The notes under the pieces: model-generated
Told to the model about the DNA's origin: nothing
What the model saw: the letters and a program-made list of their open reading frames with translations, nothing else
Databases searched by the model: none
Shown here: positions 28,501 through 37,271 of the stretch, piece by piece
How positions within the stretch are numbered: position 1 is the first letter of the stretch
How the letters are laid out: each line of letters begins with the position of its first letter
Program-made: the position numbers and the translations under genes
Assembly: GCF_947500835.1 (NCBI RefSeq)
Contig: NZ_CANMTQ010000007.1
Span: forward strand, 62,001 to 126,000
Direction of reading: 5' to 3'
DNA length: 64,000 nucleotides
Origin: an uncultured Halomonas sp.
GTDB lineage: Bacteria; Pseudomonadota; Gammaproteobacteria; Pseudomonadales; Halomonadaceae

Positions 28501-29435
28501 TTCCGGATCCGCGCTATGCACGCCTGGCGGAATATGCCCAGGCGCACTGTGAGTACTGGGCCGGTAGACTGCGTCAGGCGCATGACCATCTGCGTGAGAT
28601 CGATCCCTTGAATCAGCCGATGATGATCGAGTGGTTACCATTCTCCGATCATCCTCAGATCGCAGCCGCTTGCTATCAGGGATGGACGCTTTGTCTGCGG
28701 GGTGATTATCTGGCGGCGGAGCAGCAGGTGGAAGCCGCCATTCGACTGGCAGAGCATCTCAAGCATCCGGGGTCGCTCGCCATGGCATTGATGTTCGCTG
28801 CCACTATCTATCGTCAGCTGGGTCATGTGCATCTGGCAGGCAGCCGGGCCGAGCGTGCCTTTGGATTGACCCATACCGCTGACCTGCATCTTTGGCATGT
28901 CAGCGCCCAGTGCACGTTAGGCTGGTACAAGGCGATGCAGGGGGACCCAGCGGGTCTGGAGACAATCGAAAGCGGGCTTGATGAGCTTGCCGAAATGGTC
29001 GGGCGCGATCGTTACCAGCGCCCCAATCTCTGGTACGTGGACGCTTGTCTGGTGCTGGATGAGCTGGCTCGGGCTGAAGATTATCTGGATCAGTGCCTGC
29101 TGGTCGCCCGAGAGCGTAACTCGCTCTATGTGCCTGAGTTGTCGGTGCGGCTGGCCAGCGTACGGCTCAAGCGAGAACGTTCCGCTGCCTCGGTGCGCAG
29201 TCTGGTGGAACAGGCCCGGGCCTTGGCTCGAGAGCATGGCAATATTCATCACCTGCTGTTTGCGCTCGAGCTGTGGTTGGAAAGTATTGAGCCAGGCGAT
29301 CGCGACGCCCGGGACGAATTCCGTAAACTGCTGGAAGAGGTTTACAAGACGGATGCGCCGGTATTGATGCGTTGGCGCCTTTTGCTTGATCGCCAAGATT
29401 GGCCTAGCAAGCGACATCCCAGCCGCAGTGTCTGA
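25515..29435 (+). CDS. Large SARP/BTAD regulator with degenerate cyclase-like domain, STAND-type ATPase and helical repeats
   Basis: The protein has 1306 residues. Residues ~10-100 form an OmpR-like winged helix (LTLFGHFSLSVG, VNRATLAELLWPD) and ~105-240 a BTAD helical domain (LALYRGDLAEEL), together a SARP activator module. Residues ~275-425 look like a class III cyclase fold (GGFWLPGVTGGMGLACFG, AAGLDSGRVV), but both metal-binding Asp positions are missing. An AAA_16/STAND ATPase follows, with Walker A GASGMGKS at 497-504 and Walker B LVLMIDD at 623-629. The last ~400 residues are helical, TPR-like. AGGAAA precedes the ATG. It stands alone, 75 bp after miaE. It is probably a ligand-gated transcription factor; signal and targets are unknown. 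Confidence 0.75.
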   Translation: MIRDTSATTQLTLFGHFSLSVGDDVLTQFSYDKVKALLIYLLLNEQQVNRATLAELLWPDQGLSSGRTNLRHALHCLRQSLGEEADQVLTVTRQTIAFALPQQWRLDLHHVEQLLAEPANTQGLEQLLALYRGDLAEELQLNQCVDYQRWLVRLRGEWRQRVIAYAEKVLTTAGELDDELLRTLVSRFSGYAPFHERLMHQLIDQDQPAAAHEEYNAYLQLLALSGQQPDPDILHLARHWTNGKGDVQRPSSQTAYVRALDSESEPLRDDEIEQRQLSVMAIRLRLNDERDQRPEVRACLTLQIELLRWLEQQCHHLGGFWLPGVTGGMGLACFGTHGPAHQLTELVALYEHCRRALPEEVTRHWSEETPQPSFDLAAGLDSGRVVYLPERRLVDPLGQVSQRALELMGAAEGSELVISQVASQHMPPALDLQPRLSTRVLACDGRVRLRALVLGVNMNGRDALQPILIGRENALRKLRDALARAGIGLRQSVLVQGASGMGKSALMVGFRQLEQSQDTTICWQSMTRMSMQEPYGVACSLLRWYAGDEASSDILQGLLSDSADASILEDVERYHLLQQALQVAPVERNASKGLDGELNNEAVELVIRLLHRLIEHATRDKPLVLMIDDLQWIDELSLKVLSGLQARLPINCPFLLVASIRGQEPLPIRLHWDQQILLTQLDAVQSSRLLVHLAKHYRLHLTPRLRNQIIERCEGVPLYLQEVCRRLDSNRREGRSLQIDELPQGLLGLLASRIDQLDGDRPIAHVAAVLGRQFRLDFLRQCSPVEEARLKLALEQMQRLEIIETCTAQGEYDYQFTHPLLQEAAYLSCPTDIREAIHQQVVTLIEEHYPIYISRHPDDFALHLHRSGYHARGARYFELAAREALKISANRMAMRMADAGLTSLQSVHGQEEREISLLTVKGQAALALEGHGSPTAHDSFVRAQEVLEKTPSVDEETELEQRFLVNWGLWVGCSQRHANADAFSLASRLTTLAGLLPDPRYARLAEYAQAHCEYWAGRLRQAHDHLREIDPLNQPMMIEWLPFSDHPQIAAACYQGWTLCLRGDYLAAEQQVEAAIRLAEHLKHPGSLAMALMFAATIYRQLGHVHLAGSRAERAFGLTHTADLHLWHVSAQCTLGWYKAMQGDPAGLETIESGLDELAEMVGRDRYQRPNLWYVDACLVLDELARAEDYLDQCLLVARERNSLYVPELSVRLASVRLKRERSAASVRSLVEQARALAREHGNIHHLLFALELWLESIEPGDRDARDEFRKLLEEVYKTDAPVLMRWRLLLDRQDWPSKRHPSRSV

Positions 29436-29462
29436 TTGCCCCCAGGCAGGTGATATCGAAGG

Positions 29463-30197
29463 TCAGTAGCTAAAGTGTCTTAGCTTTGGCTTACAGCCGT
29501 CTTCGACACGGATATCCCAGCCCTGATCGCTCCTCCAGTCGCCCAGGACAAAACGCCTTGCCGGCTCAGCCTTCACATCGAGTTCATGTACCTCGGGTCG
29601 ATGGGTATGCCCATGGATGAGGGTACGCACTTGATATTCCTGCATGACCTTGACGACCTCCGCCGGGGTCACATCCATGATGTCCTGAGCCTTGTTGGAA
29701 TTGGCCTCACCGGATTGGCTGCGTAGATTACGCGCCAGTTCAAGACGCTCCTGGATCGGCAGTGCCAGAATTTGGCCCTGCCACTGGGGGTCGCGAGTCA
29801 TGGCGCGGAACTTCATATACTCCTCGTCCCGGGTGCACAGGCTGTCACCATGCATCAGCAATATTCGCTCCCCGTTCAGTTCCACTAAATGAGGGTCGGA
29901 TAGCAGGGTAGCGCCGCAGGCCTTGGCGAAACCTTCTCCGATGAGAAAATCCCGATTACCGTGCATGAAGTAGACCTGAGTGCCAGCATCACTCAGTCGT
30001 TTGAGCGCTTCAAGCATGGGCGCTTCAAAATCGCCATTGAGATGATAGTCGTCGCCGATCCAGGCCTCGAAGAGATCCCCCAGAATATAAAGCGCTCGTG
30101 CTTCCTGAGCCGTATGCTCGAGATAGTCGAGAAACACGGAAGCGATCTTGGGGGCGCCGGGGTGTAGATGCAGGTCTGAAATGAAGAGTGTGGTCAT
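29463..30197 (-). CDS. lpxH: UDP-2,3-diacylglucosamine diphosphatase
   Basis: This 244-residue peripheral membrane metallophosphatase makes lipid X (2,3-diacylglucosamine-1-phosphate) in lipid A synthesis. All calcineurin-like metal motifs are present: FISDLHL, GDLFEAWIGDD, HGNRDFLIG, MHGDSLCT and HGHTHRPE. Length is as in E. coli LpxH (240). It follows ppiB on the same strand after 52 bp, the same pair as in E. coli, with a hairpin between them. Confidence 0.96.
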   Translation of the reverse strand: MTTLFISDLHLHPGAPKIASVFLDYLEHTAQEARALYILGDLFEAWIGDDYHLNGDFEAPMLEALKRLSDAGTQVYFMHGNRDFLIGEGFAKACGATLLSDPHLVELNGERILLMHGDSLCTRDEEYMKFRAMTRDPQWQGQILALPIQERLELARNLRSQSGEANSNKAQDIMDVTPAEVVKVMQEYQVRTLIHGHTHRPEVHELDVKAEPARRFVLGDWRSDQGWDIRVEDGCKPKLRHFSY

Positions 30198-30224
30198 GGA
30201 GTAGGACCGTATGGCGTGGGGGTA

Positions 30225-30242
30225 AGCCCACCGCAGTGGGCT
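30225..30242 (-). other. Intercistronic hairpin between ppiB and lpxH
   Basis: AGCCCAC and GTGGGCT form a 7-bp stem with a 4-nt loop in the 52-bp gap. No T-run follows on the minus strand, so it is more likely an mRNA-stability or processing element than a full terminator. Confidence 0.45.
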
Positions 30243-30249
30243 ATTAAAT

Positions 30250-30744
30250 TTATTCGACGATCTCGGCGCGCTGAATCATGACATCCTCGACGGGTACGTC
30301 TGCATGCATGCCGCGACGCGTAGTGGGCAGGGCTTTGATCTTCTCGACGACATCCATGCCTTCGACCACTTTGCCGAACACGCAATACCCCCAGCCCTGC
30401 AGGTTCTTGCCACGATGATCGAGAAACTCGTTGTCGGCGACATTGATGAAAAATTGCGCCGTGGCTGAATGCGGGTCCTGAGTGCGTGCCATGGCCACGC
30501 TGCCGGTGACGTTTTTCAAGCCGTTGTCTGCTTCGTTGTCGATGGGGTCTCGCGTAGGTTTTTGTTCGAAATCACTGTCGAATCCACCCCCTTGCACCAT
30601 GAAACCGTCGATGACGCGATGAAAGAGTGTGTTGTCGTAATGGCCGTCACGCACGTACTGCTCGAAATTGGCCGCAGTCTTGGGCGCATTGTCGTGATCC
30701 AGTTCGAGGTGAATGTCACCGTAATTGGTGTGCAGGACGATCAT
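30250..30744 (-). CDS. ppiB: Cytoplasmic cyclophilin-type peptidyl-prolyl isomerase
   Basis: This 164-residue cyclophilin catalyses proline cis-trans isomerisation. The active-site segments are [18 protein letters not shown], the [14 protein letters not shown] stretch and [16 protein letters not shown]. There is no signal peptide, so it is the cytoplasmic PpiB. The open frame continues far upstream (to 32010) antisense to glnS, but the cyclophilin begins at [10 protein letters not shown]; that ATG at 30744 has a weak GGGAA upstream. It is divergent from glnS and followed by lpxH, as in E. coli and Pseudomonas. Confidence 0.95.
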   Translation of the reverse strand: MIVLHTNYGDIHLELDHDNAPKTAANFEQYVRDGHYDNTLFHRVIDGFMVQGGGFDSDFEQKPTRDPIDNEADNGLKNVTGSVAMARTQDPHSATAQFFINVADNEFLDHRGKNLQGWGYCVFGKVVEGMDVVEKIKALPTTRRGMHADVPVEDVMIQRAEIVE

Positions 30745-30776
30745 AGAAGTTTCCCGGTCAGTCTGAATGGTACGCC

Positions 30777-30807
30777 TTGGCGAAGCGCGCAGGCGTCGCG
30801 CTATAAT
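30777..30807 (+). promoter_or_regulatory. Candidate sigma-70 promoter of glnS-cysS
   Basis: A perfect TATAAT lies at 30802-30807, 81 bp before the glnS ATG. The best -35 is TTGGCG at 30777-30782 with a rather long 19-bp spacer, so the -35 call is weak while the -10 is strong. Confidence 0.5.
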
Positions 30808-30888
30808 AGCGGTTTTGAATCGACGTGCGAAACAAGCAGCCCGCCGTCGCTTCGCCACTCGCGATTCAGAGAGGTTCATCGATTCCCC

Positions 30889-32577
30889 ATGAGCACCGAG
30901 AGTACCGAAAGCGTCAGTGCCCCGAATTTCATCCGTAACCAGATTCTCGAGGAAGTCGAGGCGGGTACCGTCGAGACGATCGTTACGCGGTTTCCTCCAG
31001 AGCCAAACGGTTTCTTGCATATTGGTCATGCCAAATCCATCTGCCTGAATTTCGGTCTCGCCGAGCAGTTCAACGGTGACTGCCACCTGCGCTTCGACGA
31101 CACCAACCCGGCCAAGGAAGAGCAGATCTATATCGATGCCATCAAGGAGGATGTGGAGTGGCTGGGCTTTCACTGGGCGGGCAAGGTGCGCTTCGCCTCG
31201 GATTATTTCGATCAGCTCTATGAATGGGCGCAGCATCTGATACGTGAAGACAAGGCCTATGTGGACGATCTCTCCGCGGATGAGATTCGTGAATATCGCG
31301 GCACCCTGACGGAGCCCGGTCGGCCAAGCCCTTATCGCGAACGCAGTGCCGAGGAAAATCTGGACCTGCTCGAACGCATGCGCCGCGGCGAGTTTGCCCA
31401 GGGTGAAAAGGTGCTGCGGGCCAAGATCGACATGGCCTCGCCCAATATCAATATGCGCGATCCGACGCTTTATCGCATCCGCCATGCCAGTCATCATCAG
31501 ACCGGCGACAAGTGGAAGATCTATCCATCCTATGATTTTACCCACGGCCAGTCGGATGCCATCGAAGGGGTGACTCACTCCATTTGTACCCTGGAATTCG
31601 AGGATCATCGGCCGCTTTACGACTGGTTCCTGAATAATCTGCCGGTGCCGGCCAAGCCGCGGCAGATCGAGTTTGCTCGACTCAATCTCAATTTCACCGT
31701 GACCTCTAAGCGCAAGCTCAAGCTGCTGGTGGATCAAGGTATCGTCGATGGCTGGGACGATCCCCGCATGCCGACGATCTCCGGCATGCGTCGTCGAGGC
31801 TATACGCCAGGTTCGATCCGCAAGTTCTGTGACATGATCGGCGTTACTCGGGCGGATGGCGGCATGGTCGAGATTGGCATGCTTTATCACGCCATCCGTT
31901 CGGATCTCGAAGACAATGCGACACGGGCAATGTGCGTACTCAACCCGCTCAAGGTGGTGTTGACCAATGTTCCGGAAGGTCACAAAGAGATCTTCGAGGT
32001 GCCCGGCCATCCGGCACGAGAAGACATGGGTTTACGCAAGCTGCCGTTTACCCGGGAGATCTGGATCGATGCGGAGGATTTTCTGGAAGAACCGCCGAAG
32101 AAGTTCTTTCGCCTGGCGCCGGATAAAGAAGTGCGCCTGCGCAACGGCTATGTGATTCGCTGCGATGAGGTCATCAAGCGTGACGATGGTGAGATCGAGG
32201 AGCTGCGCTGTAGCGTGGATTTCGACACCCTGGGCAAGAACCCGGAAGGACGCAAGGTCAAGGGCGTAATTCATTGGGTCAGTGCGTCGCATGCGGTCCC
32301 GCTCGAGGTGCGTCTTTATGACAACCTGTTCCAGGTCGAGGCGCCGGATAGAGATCGAGACGTGGATTTTCTCGATCACCTTAGCGACGAATCGCTCACG
32401 GTGGTGCACGCCTATGGCGAACCAAGCCTTGCGGACGTTGAGCCCGAAACACGCTTTCAGTTCGAGCGCGTGGGGTATTTCTGTGCCGATAGGCATGCCG
32501 TAGCCGCAGATCGGCCGGTGTTCAATCGTACCGTGAGCTTGAAAGATACCTGGGCAAAGATTCAAAAGAAGGGGTGA
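30889..32577 (+). CDS. glnS: Glutaminyl-tRNA synthetase
   Basis: This 562-residue class I synthetase charges tRNA-Gln. The HIGH motif is at 44-47 in [15 protein letters not shown], and the KMSKS-type loop reads VTSKRKL. The anticodon-binding beta-barrel region follows ([20 protein letters not shown]). E. coli GlnS has 554 residues. The frame is open back to 30469, antisense to ppiB, but similarity starts at the ATG at 30889. GAGAGG lies rather far upstream (about 14 nt), so initiation may be modest. cysS follows after 7 bp in the same operon. Confidence 0.97.
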   Translation: MSTESTESVSAPNFIRNQILEEVEAGTVETIVTRFPPEPNGFLHIGHAKSICLNFGLAEQFNGDCHLRFDDTNPAKEEQIYIDAIKEDVEWLGFHWAGKVRFASDYFDQLYEWAQHLIREDKAYVDDLSADEIREYRGTLTEPGRPSPYRERSAEENLDLLERMRRGEFAQGEKVLRAKIDMASPNINMRDPTLYRIRHASHHQTGDKWKIYPSYDFTHGQSDAIEGVTHSICTLEFEDHRPLYDWFLNNLPVPAKPRQIEFARLNLNFTVTSKRKLKLLVDQGIVDGWDDPRMPTISGMRRRGYTPGSIRKFCDMIGVTRADGGMVEIGMLYHAIRSDLEDNATRAMCVLNPLKVVLTNVPEGHKEIFEVPGHPAREDMGLRKLPFTREIWIDAEDFLEEPPKKFFRLAPDKEVRLRNGYVIRCDEVIKRDDGEIEELRCSVDFDTLGKNPEGRKVKGVIHWVSASHAVPLEVRLYDNLFQVEAPDRDRDVDFLDHLSDESLTVVHAYGEPSLADVEPETRFQFERVGYFCADRHAVAADRPVFNRTVSLKDTWAKIQKKG

Positions 32578-32584
32578 GCGCGAT

Positions 32585-33967
32585 ATGCAGATCTACAACA
32601 CCCTGACCCGGCGCAAGGAGGTTTTTGAGCCCATCGAGCCGGGCAAGATACGCATGTACGTGTGCGGCATCACCGTTTATGACTACTGCCATATCGGTCA
32701 CGCCCGAGTCATGGTGGCCTTCGATGTGATCACTCGCTATCTGCGTAGTCGTGGGTTTACGGTCACCTATGTACGCAATATCACCGATATCGACGACAAG
32801 ATATTGAAGCGGGCGGACGAAAACGGCGAGAGCATCGATAGCCTGACCCAGCGCATGATCGAAGCCATGCATGAAGACGAGGCTCGTCTGGGCGTGCTGC
32901 GTCCCGATCATGAACCTCGGGCGACCACGTACATCGATGAAATCCAGGCGATGATCGAGCGGCTGATTGAAAAGGGCTATGCCTATGGCGCGGATAACGG
33001 CGACGTTTATTACCGCGTGCGCCGCTTCGAGGGCTACGGCAAGCTCAATAATCGGGATCTGGACGAAATGCGCTCTGGGGTTCGTGTCGAGGTCGATGAG
33101 CACAAGGAAGATCCGCTGGATTTCGTGCTGTGGAAAGCGGCCAAGCCAGGGGAAACGAGCTGGCCCTCGCCCTGGGGCGAAGGTCGTCCGGGGTGGCATA
33201 TCGAGTGTTCGGCAATGTCGACGTGCTGTCTGGGAGACACCTTCGATATTCACGGTGGCGGGCCGGATCTGACCTTTCCGCATCACGAGAACGAGATCGC
33301 CCAGAGCGAGGCGGCCACCGGCAAGCCCTACGTCAATACCTGGATGCACGCCGGAGCGGTACGAGTCGATCAGCAGAAGATGTCCAAGTCCCTGGGCAAC
33401 TTCTTCACCATTCGGGAGGTGCTAGAAGTGCACGATCCCGAGGTGGTGCGCTATCTACTGCTGGCAAGCCACTATCGCAGTCCGATCAACTATGCCCCGG
33501 ATGCCCTGGTCGAAGCGCGCAAGTCCCTGGAGCGTTTCTATAATGCCCTGGAAGGCGTAGAACCCTTTGAAGGAAAGGTAGAAGCACGTTTTGCCAATCG
33601 CTTCGTCACCGCCATGGACGACGATTTCAATACGCCGGAAGCGCTGGCGGCGCTGTTCGATCTGGCCCGGGAGCTGAACCGTGCCAAGAAGGAGATGCCT
33701 GATCAGGCGCCTGCATTGGCCTTTGAACTCAAGCGTCTAGGGGCGATTCTAGGCTTGTTTTCCCATGATCCTGCAGCGTTCCTCAAAACCGGAGCCCAAG
33801 GACTGGCCATTTCCGAAACGGAGATAGAGGTGCTTATCCAGGCACGAGCCGATGCCAAGAAGGCCCGAGATTTCAGTGAAGCCGATCGTATCAGGGACGA
33901 ACTGGCAGCCCTGGGAGTCGTGCTCAAGGACTCCCGAGAAGGCACCACCTGGGTATTCGAGCAGTAG
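32585..33967 (+). CDS. cysS: Cysteinyl-tRNA synthetase
   Basis: The 460-residue class I synthetase attaches cysteine to tRNA-Cys. The active-site zinc is held by C27 (YVCGITVYD) and by downstream Cys and His residues in WHIECSAMS and FPHHENE. HIGH is at 36-39 and KMSKS at 265-269. A C-terminal helical domain ends with TTWVFEQ. AAGGGG precedes the ATG. It is co-transcribed with glnS, 7 bp apart, as in Pseudomonas, and is convergent with folD. Confidence 0.97.
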   Translation: MQIYNTLTRRKEVFEPIEPGKIRMYVCGITVYDYCHIGHARVMVAFDVITRYLRSRGFTVTYVRNITDIDDKILKRADENGESIDSLTQRMIEAMHEDEARLGVLRPDHEPRATTYIDEIQAMIERLIEKGYAYGADNGDVYYRVRRFEGYGKLNNRDLDEMRSGVRVEVDEHKEDPLDFVLWKAAKPGETSWPSPWGEGRPGWHIECSAMSTCCLGDTFDIHGGGPDLTFPHHENEIAQSEAATGKPYVNTWMHAGAVRVDQQKMSKSLGNFFTIREVLEVHDPEVVRYLLLASHYRSPINYAPDALVEARKSLERFYNALEGVEPFEGKVEARFANRFVTAMDDDFNTPEALAALFDLARELNRAKKEMPDQAPALAFELKRLGAILGLFSHDPAAFLKTGAQGLAISETEIEVLIQARADAKKARDFSEADRIRDELAALGVVLKDSREGTTWVFEQ

Positions 33968-33981
33968 CTTTCAGTCGATGG

Positions 33982-34854
33982 CTATTGTTTGGCGTTGTCC
34001 GCGGCATCGTGCAGTTCCGCCGCATACAGCGTGTTCTCGAGCAGCGAGGCCACCGTCATGGGGCCGACGCCACCGGGTACTGGCGTGATGTAGCTGGCCC
34101 GGGCGGCGGCGGACTCGAATTCGATATCACCGATTAGATGGCCATCTTCCTGTCGATTGATACCCACATCGATCACGATTGCCCCTTGTTTTATCCACTC
34201 GCCCTTGACCAGTCCCGGCTGGCCCACTGCGGCGACCACGAGATCCGCGCGCCGAACGTGCTCTTCGAGGTCATGAGTGAAACGATGACAAATCGTGGTG
34301 GTACAGCCCGCGAGGATGAGTTCCAAGGACATGGGACGACCCACGATATTCGAAGCCCCCACAACGGTCGCGTTCAGCCCTCGGGTGCTGAGGTCGGTTT
34401 CCTGCAATAGGGTCATGACGCCTTTTGGGGTGCAAGGACGTAGCAGCGGCAAACGCTGAGCGAGGCGCCCCAGGTTGTAGGGATGAAAGCCATCCACATC
34501 CTTGTCGGGTCTAATGCGCTCGAGAATCGGCCGATCATCGAGCTGTTCGGGCAGCGGTAGCTGCACCAGTATGCCGTCCACGGCCGGGTCTGCGTTTAAA
34601 TCATCGACAAGTGCTTCCAAGGCCTGCTGCGATGTGTCAGCTGGCAGCTGATGCAGGAAGGAATGGATACCCGCCTCCTCGCAGGCACGATGCTTGTTGC
34701 GCACATAAATTTCCGAGGCAGGGTCGTCGCCCACCAAAACGACGGCGAGCCCAGGAGTGCGGCGTCCATCGCGATGTCGCATCTCCACTTGACGAGCGAC
34801 CTGGTGACGTACCTTTTCGGCAATGGCCTTGCCGTCGATCAGTTGTGCGGGCAT
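33982..34854 (-). CDS. folD: Bifunctional methylenetetrahydrofolate dehydrogenase/cyclohydrolase
   Basis: The 290-residue enzyme interconverts 5,10-methylene-, methenyl- and 10-formyl-THF with NADP. Motifs are [20 protein letters not shown] (with the catalytic lysine), [19 protein letters not shown], the cofactor motif [12 protein letters not shown] and the C-terminal [18 protein letters not shown]. The start is the ATG at 34854 with TAGGAA upstream; a TTG just before it adds one residue. It is convergent with cysS and divergent from the tRNA cluster, the known order in pseudomonads. Confidence 0.96.
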   Translation of the reverse strand: MPAQLIDGKAIAEKVRHQVARQVEMRHRDGRRTPGLAVVLVGDDPASEIYVRNKHRACEEAGIHSFLHQLPADTSQQALEALVDDLNADPAVDGILVQLPLPEQLDDRPILERIRPDKDVDGFHPYNLGRLAQRLPLLRPCTPKGVMTLLQETDLSTRGLNATVVGASNIVGRPMSLELILAGCTTTICHRFTHDLEEHVRRADLVVAAVGQPGLVKGEWIKQGAIVIDVGINRQEDGHLIGDIEFESAAARASYITPVPGGVGPMTVASLLENTLYAAELHDAADNAKQ

Positions 34855-34998
34855 CAAGAATTCCTATGGTGCAGTTCAGAGGGTCGCGCTTCGATAAAGC
34901 TTGTTGAAGGAAAATCAAGGTGGCGATTTTCGCATGGGCTGCGTCCGTCTCAAAATTTCTTCTCTCTTGACTATCTAACGGCACTTGAACGCCAGTAC

Positions 34999-35026
34999 TT
35001 GACCACAAGGCAATCTAGCGTAGAAT
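34999..35026 (+). promoter_or_regulatory. Sigma-70 promoter of the tRNA cluster
   Basis: TTGACC (34999-35004) and TAGAAT (35021-35026) are spaced 16 bp apart, each one mismatch from consensus. The start point would be near 35033, about 50 bp before tRNA-Pro. This fits transcription of all four tRNAs from one promoter. Confidence 0.65.
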
Positions 35027-35081
35027 ACGCATCGCTTGAGCACGCCTCGAAGGCGTTGCTCAAACACTGGCAACATGCCAA

Positions 35082-35158
35082 CGGGGTATAGCGCAGTCTG
35101 GTAGCGCGCCTGCTTTGGGAGCAGGATGTCGGGGGTTCGAATCCCTCTACCCCGACCA
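35082..35158 (+). tRNA. tRNA-Pro (anticodon TGG)
   Basis: The 77-nt gene starts CGGGGTA and ends TACCCCG-A-CCA with encoded CCA. The anticodon stem CCTGC/GCAGG holds the loop TTTGGGA, with TGG at 35116-35118. The T arm GGGGGTTCGAATCCCTC is normal. Confidence 0.97.
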
Positions 35159-35218
35159 TTTTATTGAAGCAATCTGCGTTCAATGAAGCGATGGTAAACG
35201 GCTAAGGATCATGACCAT

Positions 35219-35295
35219 GCGCCTATAGCTCAATCGGATAGAGCAACGGCCTTCTAAGCCGTAGGTTGCAGGTTCGAGTCCTGCTGGGCGCGCCA
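35219..35295 (+). tRNA. tRNA-Arg (anticodon TCT)
   Basis: The 77-nt gene has acceptor arms GCGCCTA and TGGGCGC with encoded CCA. The anticodon stem ACGGC/GCCGT holds CTTCTAA, giving TCT, which reads AGA and AGG codons. It is the second gene of the cluster. Confidence 0.97.
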
Positions 35296-35351
35296 AGATC
35301 TGGCAAAATGACAGATGCAAGGCGTCCTCAGTGAATGTCGGCACTCGATAT

Positions 35352-35427
35352 GGTGGATGTAGCTCAGTGGTAGAGCCCCGGATTGTGGTTCCGGTTGTCG
35401 TGGGTTCGATCCCCATCATCCACCCCA
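35352..35427 (+). tRNA. tRNA-His (anticodon GTG), copy 1
   Basis: The 76-nt gene includes the extra G(-1) opposite C73 that is typical of tRNA-His, and an encoded CCA. The anticodon stem CCGGA/TCCGG holds TTGTGGT. It is identical in sequence to the next copy. Confidence 0.97.
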
Positions 35428-35468
35428 TATCGTCACATACGGCTATCGCAATGCAGTAACACTACCGT

Positions 35469-35544
35469 GGTGGATGTAGCTCAGTGGTAGAGCCCCGGAT
35501 TGTGGTTCCGGTTGTCGTGGGTTCGATCCCCATCATCCACCCCA
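35469..35544 (+). tRNA. tRNA-His (anticodon GTG), copy 2
   Basis: This is a second, identical tRNA-His gene 41 bp after the first. Flanks of the two copies differ. The spacer between them is too short to hold another tRNA; in pseudomonads a tRNA-Leu usually lies here. Confidence 0.97.
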
Positions 35545-35715
35545 AAATTGGTGGCCCGATCTTTCCTCGTTTTTTATTTTATTTTCTGTTTTCGCGAATT
35601 TCTCATTTAGTTATCGATTCGTTGCAATAGGCGAGTAAGCCAATAAATTCAGTATTTTCCCTGTTTACTCTTGCAAGCATTCTTATCTATCCCCATTGAA
35701 GCAATGACAGTGTGC

Positions 35716-35744
35716 TTGCCAGCACGTCGCGGTATTCTTAAAAT
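35716..35744 (+). promoter_or_regulatory. Sigma-70 promoter of tig
   Basis: TTGCCA (35716-35721) and TAAAAT (35739-35744) are exactly 17 bp apart, each one mismatch from consensus. The start point would be near 35751, about 45 nt before the tig ATG. Confidence 0.7.
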
Positions 35745-35795
35745 CCTGCACTTTTAAATGCATTCACAAATGCCCAGCCCGTTAGAGGACCTTTC

Positions 35796-37154
35796 ATGCA
35801 AGCTTCCGTTGAGACGACTTCACAGATCGAACGCCGCGTCACGGTTCAGGTACCCGCTGCAGAGGTCGATCAGGCTGTTACTGCCCGCCTCAAGGACGCC
35901 GCCAAAAATGTCCGCTTGAATGGTTTTCGCCAGGGCAGGGTGCCTATGACCGTTGTCAAGCAGCGTTATGGTAACGACGTGCGCAACGAAGTTGTCGGCG
36001 AGATGATGCGACAGCATTATGTCAAGGCAATTACCGAGCACAGTCTCAATCCTGCTGGCTATCCTGCCTTGGAGCCAGTGGTCAATGAGTCTGGCAAGGA
36101 TCTGGAGTTTGTCGCCACCCTGGAAATCTATCCCGAAGTCGAGTTGGCTTCCATTGAAGGCACCGAGATCGAGCGTCCGGTGGCCAAGATTGAAGACACC
36201 GATGTCGACCAGATGATCGAGACGCTGCGCAAGCAGAACGCCAGTTGGGAGCCGGTCGAACGCGCTGCTGCCGAAGGCGATCAGGTCAAGCTCGATTTCA
36301 AGGGCTACCTGGACGATGAGCCTTTTGAAGGAGGCGAAGCCGAAGGCCACGAACTGGTCCTGGGTTCCAACAGCTTCATTCCCGGTTTCGAAGAGCAGCT
36401 TGAAGGGGTAAAGGCGGGAGATGAAACTGAAATAAAAGTGACCTTTCCCGACGATTATCAGGCCGAGCATCTAGCGGGTAAGGAAGCTACTTTCAAGGTC
36501 AAGATACATCAGGTCAGCGCCCAGCAGCTGCCGGAAATCGACGATGAATTCATCAAGCAATTTGGTGTCGAAGACGGTGACCAGGACCAGTTCCGTAGCG
36601 AGATACGCAAGAACATGGAACGCGAGGTCAAGCAGGCCATCGACAATCGTGTCAAGCAGCAGGTGCTCGAAGCCCTCAAGGATGCCAATGACATCCCGGT
36701 GCCTGCATCGCTGATAGAGCAGGAGACCGAAGGCCTCAAGCGCCAGGCCGCCCAGCAGTTTGGCTTGGGAGAGGACTTCGATGTGTCTCAGTTGCCCAAC
36801 GAGCTATTTGCCGATCAGGCCAAGAGCCGTGTGCAGATTGGACTGCTACTGGCCGAAGTCATCAAGGCCAACGAGCTGGAAGCCAGTGACGACGAAATCA
36901 AGACCAAGGTAGAGGAGTTGGCACAGCAGTATCAGCAGCCGGAGCAAGTGGTCGAGTATTATCTGAAAGACGAGCAGATGAAAAATCAGGTCAAGTCTGC
37001 AGTGCTTGAAGAGAAGGCGGTTGATAAACTGTTGGAGCAAGCCCAGGTCAAGGACATCGACATGACCTATGAGCAAGCGCTGAAGGCTGCTCAAGAAGGT
37101 GGCAAGGAAGACAATGATGCGGATGAAAACGAAGAAGCGTCCGCACAAAGCTGA
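35796..37154 (+). CDS. tig: Trigger factor (ribosome-bound chaperone)
   Basis: The 452-residue protein has the ribosome-binding signature GFRQGRVP at 43-50 (Gln where E. coli has Lys46). An FKBP-type isomerase domain lies at about 155-245 (LDFKGYLDDEPFEGG, SNSFIPGFEEQL), and the long helical chaperone arms follow. The tail is acidic (DNDADENEEASAQS), longer and more acidic than in E. coli, as expected in a halophile. AGAGGACC precedes the ATG. It is followed by clpP, clpX and lon as in E. coli. Confidence 0.97.
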   Translation: MQASVETTSQIERRVTVQVPAAEVDQAVTARLKDAAKNVRLNGFRQGRVPMTVVKQRYGNDVRNEVVGEMMRQHYVKAITEHSLNPAGYPALEPVVNESGKDLEFVATLEIYPEVELASIEGTEIERPVAKIEDTDVDQMIETLRKQNASWEPVERAAAEGDQVKLDFKGYLDDEPFEGGEAEGHELVLGSNSFIPGFEEQLEGVKAGDETEIKVTFPDDYQAEHLAGKEATFKVKIHQVSAQQLPEIDDEFIKQFGVEDGDQDQFRSEIRKNMEREVKQAIDNRVKQQVLEALKDANDIPVPASLIEQETEGLKRQAAQQFGLGEDFDVSQLPNELFADQAKSRVQIGLLLAEVIKANELEASDDEIKTKVEELAQQYQQPEQVVEYYLKDEQMKNQVKSAVLEEKAVDKLLEQAQVKDIDMTYEQALKAAQEGGKEDNDADENEEASAQS

Positions 37155-37180
37155 AGTCGAGCCAAGTAGCTATATGAACA

Positions 37181-37200
37181 AACCCGGCCACGGCCGGGTT
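37181..37200. terminator. GC-rich hairpin between tig and clpP
   Basis: AACCCGGC and GCCGGGTT pair perfectly around a 4-nt loop, 26 bp after the tig stop. No T-run follows, so it probably reduces rather than stops read-through into clpP. Confidence 0.55.
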
Positions 37201-37271
37201 GCTAGTCACTAGCGCTTTCTGAGCGCAAACTAGATATGATTTTTAAATCATCGGATTAGGGTGGTCACGCA

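Noticed and set aside
30469..30888. N-terminal extension of glnS
   Set aside because: It is antisense to ppiB and gives residues unrelated to GlnRS; a -10 box lies inside it.
30745..32010. Upstream extension of the ppiB frame to a 586-residue protein
   Set aside because: The extra 422 codons are antisense to glnS; the cyclophilin begins at 30744 in all known members.
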